NCBI GenBank assembly: GCA_018241865.1
Contig: JAFECY010000110.1
Coordinates: 1 to 10,824 of the forward strand
Reading direction: 5' to 3'
From: Pseudomonadota bacterium
GTDB taxonomy: Bacteria; Pseudomonadota; Gammaproteobacteria; Burkholderiales; Burkholderiaceae_D
DNA length: 10,824 bases
Shown: piece by piece, positions 6,803 through 10,824 of the stretch
How positions within the stretch are numbered: position 1 is the first letter of the stretch
Layout of the letters: each line of letters opens with the position of its first letter
The notes under the pieces: generated by a model
Told to the model about the DNA's origin: nothing
The model's database searches: none
What the model saw: only the letters and a program-made list of their open reading frames with translations
Made by a program: the position numbers and the translations under genes

Positions 6803-7888
6803 TTACTTCGATATTGTCGCGACCGCCGCTGATGCGGGATGCGCGAGCGCGGCCAAGCGTTGTTGCCGCAAGGTCGGCTCGAGTGCCGCCAGCATTCTGA
6901 CCGCTGCATAAAATTTCACGTCACTGCCCTCCTGCGCCAACAGTGCGCGGAAGGCAGGCACGTAATCATGGTAAGTCGCCACCGAGACCAGATGCGCGTT
7001 CGACAACGGCTCGGCAAACCAACGGTCGTAGCCGGCATAGCCGCCCCATTGCTGCTTGAGCGTCTGGTATTCGTCCTGCAGCGATTGGAAGATTGCCGCC
7101 TTGCGTTGCAGCTTGTCGGCGTCGCTGGCGCTGCTGGCATAATTTTCTGCCAGCAGTTGGCGATGCTTGCGCAAGAGCGCGAGGAAATCCTGCTTGCGAC
7201 GCTGCTGCGCGACATAGGCTGCGCGCATCTTATCGTCGCCATGCGCCTGCAGCCAGCGTTCGACGCCTGCTTCCTCGACCGTCACCGCGAACGATTCGTT
7301 GAATGCCGAATCACCCTGCACATACACCACCTGATGCGCCAACTCGTGAAAAATCAAGCGCGCCAGCTCGGTTTCGGGATAGTGTACGAAGGTCGAGAGC
7401 ACCGGATCGCTGAACCAACCCAGTGTGGAATAAGCTGGTACGCCGCCGACTTGCACATCGTAATGCTCGCCGCGCAATTCGGCGGCATAGTCCTGTGCCG
7501 CTTCCTTGCTGTAATAGCCGCGATAGCTGACGCAACCGGCAACCGGGAAGCACCATTGCTTCGGCTTGAGCGACAAGGCTGGCGCAGCGACTACGTTCCA
7601 CATCACGTAGGGACGTTGGATGTCGGCATAACTGGTGAAGCTGGCATTGTCGGGCAAGCCCAATTCGGTGGCGGCGAAGCGGCGGATTGCCTTGATCGTG
7701 CCGAGGCGGGTTTTCAGTTTGTCGGCCACGCTAGGATCGGCCAGCCAATCATCGATCGGTCGTGCCGCCGACATCACCGACAACTGCCCCTGCGCCGCCT
7801 GCACGTAATAGCCCAATTGCGAACATCCCGCCGCCGCCACAACCAAACCGCTCAATAATACGCCACGCCATTTCATCGCTATACCCAT
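6803..7888 (-). CDS. Predicted aminopeptidase lipoprotein (COG4324 type, zinc HExxH)
   Basis: From ATG 7888 this is a 361-residue envelope lipoprotein of the predicted aminopeptidase family COG4324 (Pfam Aminopep). Its N-terminus is a short basic segment (KWR) and a hydrophobic stretch ending in AAAGC, a lipobox with lipidated C22. The zinc site HELAH (H181, E182, H185) is followed by NESFA, where E198 is the likely third ligand, as in gluzincins. CFPVAGCVSYRGYY (about 113-126) is typical of the family. The start at 7888 is preferred because AGGA lies 8 nt upstream. A GTG at 7903 and an ATG at 7876 are alternatives, and all keep the signal. It is divergent from the M20 amidohydrolase and upstream of the fusion gene by 84 bp. 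The physiological substrate is unknown; peptidase activity is inferred from the motif. Confidence 0.87.
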   Translation of the reverse strand: MGIAMKWRGVLLSGLVVAAAGCSQLGYYVQAAQGQLSVMSAARPIDDWLADPSVADKLKTRLGTIKAIRRFAATELGLPDNASFTSYADIQRPYVMWNVVAAPALSLKPKQWCFPVAGCVSYRGYYSKEAAQDYAAELRGEHYDVQVGGVPAYSTLGWFSDPVLSTFVHYPETELARLIFHELAHQVVYVQGDSAFNESFAVTVEEAGVERWLQAHGDDKMRAAYVAQQRRKQDFLALLRKHRQLLAENYASSASDADKLQRKAAIFQSLQDEYQTLKQQWGGYAGYDRWFAEPLSNAHLVSVATYHDYVPAFRALLAQEGSDVKFYAAVRMLAALEPTLRQQRLAALAHPASAAVATISK

Positions 7889-7918
7889 CCGAAAAATCCT
7901 CACACTATTTTCTCAATA

Positions 7919-7937
7919 TGCGCCATTTGTGCGCCAT
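7919..7937. repeat. Direct repeat TGCGCCAT x2, 11-bp period
   Basis: TGCGCCAT occurs exactly at 7919-7926 and 7930-7937, separated by TTG. The centres are one helical turn apart, in the divergent region just upstream of the lipoprotein gene. Such spacing suits a dimeric or cooperative regulator binding one face of the DNA. The function is inferred only from position and exact repetition. Confidence 0.45.
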
Positions 7938-7958
7938 ACGCCAGCGCAACGTGCCTCC

Positions 7959-7978
7959 CGATGTACACGATGTACTAT
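7959..7978 (+). promoter_or_regulatory. Repeat/inverted-repeat operator candidate over a possible -10 box of the amidohydrolase gene
   Basis: CGATGTAC occurs exactly twice (7959-7966 and 7968-7975). Within it GTACA (7963-7967), CGA and TGTAC (7971-7975) form a perfect 5-3-5 inverted repeat. TACTAT (7973-7978) could serve as a -10 box, giving a start near 7985 and a 20-nt leader to the ATG at 8005. A regulator bound here would cover the box. No convincing -35 hexamer is seen. Confidence 0.4.
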
Positions 7979-8004
7979 ATGGGAACATACATATGGTGAA
8001 GCCC

Positions 8005-9192
8005 ATGAAATTGATCGATCCCATTCTCCAATTCCACAACGAATTGCAAACTATCCGGCGCGATTTGCATGCGCATCCCGAATTGAGTTTCGAGGAACAG
8101 CGTACTGCCGATGTGGTGGCGCAAAAGCTGACCGAATGGAACATTCCTATCGTGCGCGGCATGGGCGGCACCGGCGTGGTCGGCATCATTCAAAACGGCA
8201 GCAGCCCGCGTACCATCGGCCTGCGCGCCGACATGGATGCCTTGCCGGTGCAAGAAATCAATACCTTCCCGCATGTCTCCCGTCATCCCGGCAAAATGCA
8301 CGCCTGCGGCCACGATGGCCACGTCGCGATGTTGCTGGGCGCGGCACGCCATCTGTCGCAACAGCGCCATTTCGACGGCACGGTATATTTAATTTTTCAG
8401 CCGGCGGAAGAAGGCGGCGGCGGCGCACGCAAGATGATGGACGATGGTTTGTTTACGCAATACCCGATGGATGCGGTGTTCGGCATGCACAATTGGCCGG
8501 GCATGCCGGTCGGCAGCTTCGGCGTCACAGCCGGGCCGATGATGGCGTCATCGAATGAATTTGATCTCATCATCAAAGGCAAGGGTTCGCATGCCGCTCA
8601 ACCGCACATGGGCATCGATCCGATTATGGTCGCCATGCAAATCGCGCAAGCTTGGCAAACCATCGTTTCGCGCAATTGCAATCCACTCGACGCTGCGGTG
8701 CTGAGCATCACCCAGATTCACGCCGGTAGTGCGACCAACGTGCTTCCAGACGAAGCAAAAATGATCGGCACGGTGCGTACCTTCAAGCGCGAGCCGCTGG
8801 ACTTGATCGAGCGCCGCATGCAGGAAGTCGCCCGCCACACCGCCGCCGCTTACGGCGCAGAAATCGCATTCCGCTTCCAGCGCAATTACCCGCCGCTCAT
8901 CAACCACGCGCAAGAAACGCAGTTCGCTATCGATGTCATGCAAGGCTTAGTCGGCACCGATCAGGTTGCGACACAAATCGAACCGACCATGGGCGCGGAA
9001 GATTTTGCTTTTATGCTGCAAGAAAAACCGGGCTGTTACGTCTTCATCGGCAACGGTGAAGGCGAACATCGCGCCGCTGGCCACGGCATGGGGCCGTGCA
9101 ATCTGCACAACCCCAGTTACGATTTCAACGATGCGTTGCTGCCAATCGGCGCGACTTACTGGGTGCGATTAGTGGAAGCTTGGCTGCGCTGA
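8005..9192 (+). CDS. M20-family amidohydrolase (hippurate hydrolase / N-acyl-amino-acid amidohydrolase type)
   Basis: This 395-residue cytosolic metallohydrolase should cleave an amide bond, releasing an amino acid from an N-acyl or N-aroyl conjugate. Family motifs run in order: RRDLHAHPEL (18-27), RADMDALP (74-81), MHACGHDGH (98-106) with metal ligands C101 and H103, PAEEG (133-137) with general base/ligand E135-E136, H162, the dimer-interface SHAAQPH (195-201), GAEDFA (330-335), and CNLHNPSYDFND (365-376) with ligand H368. This is the carboxypeptidase-Ss1/HipO subgroup. The start at 8005 begins directly with the conserved N-terminus and has GGTGAAG just upstream. An in-frame ATG at 7993 would add four residues, and the frame's further upstream extension is antisense to the lipoprotein gene and rejected. 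The 3' end overlaps the opposing transporter gene by 37 bp. The exact substrate cannot be told. Confidence 0.92.
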   Translation: MKLIDPILQFHNELQTIRRDLHAHPELSFEEQRTADVVAQKLTEWNIPIVRGMGGTGVVGIIQNGSSPRTIGLRADMDALPVQEINTFPHVSRHPGKMHACGHDGHVAMLLGAARHLSQQRHFDGTVYLIFQPAEEGGGGARKMMDDGLFTQYPMDAVFGMHNWPGMPVGSFGVTAGPMMASSNEFDLIIKGKGSHAAQPHMGIDPIMVAMQIAQAWQTIVSRNCNPLDAAVLSITQIHAGSATNVLPDEAKMIGTVRTFKREPLDLIERRMQEVARHTAAAYGAEIAFRFQRNYPPLINHAQETQFAIDVMQGLVGTDQVATQIEPTMGAEDFAFMLQEKPGCYVFIGNGEGEHRAAGHGMGPCNLHNPSYDFNDALLPIGATYWVRLVEAWLR

Positions 9193-10824
9193 GATTTGCC
9201 GCCAACAATCGCTTCGACCTGAATGACATAAGCCGCTTCCGCCGCCACGAATTGCCAGCGACTATCGTGGAATGCCGCCACCGACTCGCGATGGGCAATA
9301 CTGACGATGCCGGTCTGCGGCAACTCTTGCGCCAGCAGCGCATACATCGCTTCCTCGTTGATCGCGTCGAGCGCGCTGGTTGCCTCATCCAGAAATACCA
9401 TGTCGGGCCGCGCCAACAAAGCACGCACAAACGCGAGCCGCTGCTGCTCACCCGGCGACAGGCGCTGACTCCAGTTATCTTCCTCATCCAAACGTTCGCA
9501 CAAATGCGGCAACTGGCAGAGCGTCAGATAATGCACGATCGCCAAATCGCGATACGCATCGGCCGCTGCCGGATACGCCACGGCAGCACGTAAGCTACCG
9601 ATCGGCAGATACGTTCTTTGCGGCAGAAACATTCTATGCAGATTTTTCGGCACCTCGATACTGCCCGATCCGTAGGGCCAAATGCCGGCCAGCGCCCGGA
9701 ACAGCGTTGATTTGCCGCAACCGGACGGCCCACTCACTAATATTTTTTGATCCGTCCGCAAGCGCATAGTGAATGGCTGGGTCTGCTCTGCGCCGTTCGG
9801 CAAACGCAATACCAGTGCCTCGATCAGCGTTGCACCGACATTGTTATGCGCAATCGCGATGCCCGATTCCCGCGACCGTGCTGCTTCGATCGCGGCATGA
9901 AATCCCGTGAGGCGATTGACGCTGGCCTTCCATTCCGCCATCGAACCAAACGCATTGATGAACCACGATAGCGACCCTTGCACTTGTCCGAACGCCGAAC
10001 TGATCTGCATCAGTCCACCCAGTTGCAGCGCCCCGGCGAAATAGCGCGGCGATGCCACTAGGATGGGAAAAATATTGGCGAATTGCGCGTAAAAATTCGA
10101 GGCAACGTTCAGGCGTTTGGTGGTGCGCATGATGGTCCACCAATTCGCACGAATGCGCTCGAAGCGCTGGCCAAGTTGATCGCGTTCTCGTTCTTCGCCG
10201 CGATACAGCGCCACCGCTTCCGCATATTCCCGTATTCGCACGAGCCCGAAGCGGAAGTCGGCTTCAAATTGCTGCTGTCGAAAATTTTGCCCGACCAGCG
10301 GCTTGCCTATCCACCACACCAGCAAGGAGCCGAGCAAGGCGTATCCCAATGCAAACCACACCATATACCCCTGAACCGTCCACGCCTGTCCGGCAAAGAC
10401 GAACGCCAGCGGGCCACTAACGCTCCACAGGATGCCGACAAACGATACCAGCGTCACCACACTCGACAACAAGCCTAGCGTCAGCGACAAGGTGCCGGCC
10501 GTCAACGCCTTCAAATCTTCCGCAATACGCTGATCCGGGTTGTCGGCGGTGCGCGTCTGGTCGATCCGGTAATACGCTTGATTAGCCAGCCAATCATGCA
10601 GGTAATTTTTCGTCATCCACGTACGCCAACGCATCCCCAAGCCCTGCTCCAGATAGATGCGATAAATCGCCACCACGATATAGATGAAGGCAAGCCATGT
10701 GAATCGCCACAATTGCGATTTGAACTCTGCGAGATTTTTGTCCTGCAACGCGTTGTAAAACGCTAGGTTCCAGTTAGTGAACTGAACATTCAAATACACC
10801 ATGCCTAGCGCCAGCGCGATGATC
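9156..10824 (-). CDS. YddA/BacA-type ABC transporter, permease fused to ATPase (5' end cut by the window)
   Basis: This is an inner-membrane ABC protein of the SbmA/BacA-like group that retains an ATPase domain (YddA type, often annotated as vitamin B12, bleomycin or antimicrobial peptide transport). The frame is open through the window edge and reads hydrophobic residues before the first ATG (10802), so that ATG is internal and the N-terminus is missing. Numbering from 10802: membrane segments lie near 33-50, 104-127 and 145-165, and DNPDQRIAED (88-97) is a family hallmark. The ATPase has Walker A GPSGCGKST (358-366), signature LSPGE (448-452, variant of LSGGQ), Walker B ending in D472-E473, and switch H504. 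It ends inside the 3' end of the amidohydrolase gene on the other strand. The family is secure; the transported molecule is not identifiable. Confidence 0.9.
   Translation of the reverse strand, partial: IIALALGMVYLNVQFTNWNLAFYNALQDKNLAEFKSQLWRFTWLAFIYIVVAIYRIYLEQGLGMRWRTWMTKNYLHDWLANQAYYRIDQTRTADNPDQRIAEDLKALTAGTLSLTLGLLSSVVTLVSFVGILWSVSGPLAFVFAGQAWTVQGYMVWFALGYALLGSLLVWWIGKPLVGQNFRQQQFEADFRFGLVRIREYAEAVALYRGEERERDQLGQRFERIRANWWTIMRTTKRLNVASNFYAQFANIFPILVASPRYFAGALQLGGLMQISSAFGQVQGSLSWFINAFGSMAEWKASVNRLTGFHAAIEAARSRESGIAIAHNNVGATLIEALVLRLPNGAEQTQPFTMRLRTDQKILVSGPSGCGKSTLFRALAGIWPYGSGSIEVPKNLHRMFLPQRTYLPIGSLRAAVAYPAAADAYRDLAIVHYLTLCQLPHLCERLDEEDNWSQRLSPGEQQRLAFVRALLARPDMVFLDEATSALDAINEEAMYALLAQELPQTGIVSIAHRESVAAFHDSRWQFVAAEAAYVIQVEAIVGGKSQRSQASTNRTQ

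Noticed and set aside
6839..7858. 339-codon open frame on the plus strand opposite the lipoprotein gene
   Set aside because: It is antisense to a gene with a clear lipobox and HELAH zinc motif. No domain is visible and it is best explained as a codon-bias shadow.
7762..8004. N-terminal extension of the M20 amidohydrolase frame
   Set aside because: The extra residues are antisense to the lipoprotein's signal-peptide region, low in complexity at the start, and unlike any M20 N-terminus. The family's N-terminus begins at 8005.

Overview
The window reads as ordinary chromosomal DNA of a moderately GC-rich Gram-negative bacterium (mid-50s % GC, judged by eye). The gene families suggest a betaproteobacterium, possibly near Oxalobacteraceae (Herminiimonas or Janthinobacterium type). 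That placement is inferred from protein character only. It holds seven protein-coding genes, one of them cut by the right edge. Coding density is very high: no gene-free stretch exceeds about 105 bases. I saw no rRNA, tRNA, CRISPR array, insertion sequence or phage gene.

Layout, left to right. Bases 1-99 are non-coding and hold four imperfect tandem 12-bp repeats. On the minus strand follows an Atm1-type ABC half-transporter (100-1959). It is divergent from a YciA-type acyl-CoA thioesterase on the plus strand (2034-2432). The thioesterase converges, with 28 bp between stops, on a minus-strand block read right to left: a predicted aminopeptidase lipoprotein of the COG4324 type (6803-7888), then an 838-residue fusion of an alpha/beta hydrolase with an AMP-binding ligase-like domain (4202-6718), then a complete FadD-type long-chain acyl-CoA ligase (2461-4143). 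Divergent from the lipoprotein is an M20-family amidohydrolase on the plus strand (8005-9192). Its 3' end overlaps by 37 bp the 3' end of a minus-strand YddA-type ABC permease/ATPase that runs off the window at 10824.

Functionally, the centre is about acyl activation and release. FadD makes acyl-CoA, YciA hydrolyses acyl-CoA, and the fusion protein joins a hydrolase with an intact-looking catalytic triad to an adenylate-forming fold. That fold has lost the P-loop lysine and ends just before the usual catalytic A10 lysine. The fusion gene sits directly upstream of fadD (58 bp), so the two are probably co-transcribed. The fusion is the most unusual thing here: it looks like a hydrolase tethered to a ligase-like domain that may bind substrate without catalysing adenylation. 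The flanking genes (Atm1-type exporter, M20 amidohydrolase, YddA-type transporter) are common housekeeping or accessory genes with no obvious link to the acyl-CoA theme.

The best regulatory candidate is the divergent region between the lipoprotein and the amidohydrolase (about 7889-8004). It carries two separate pairs of exact 8-bp direct repeats, one of which also forms a 5-3-5 inverted repeat over a possible -10 box.
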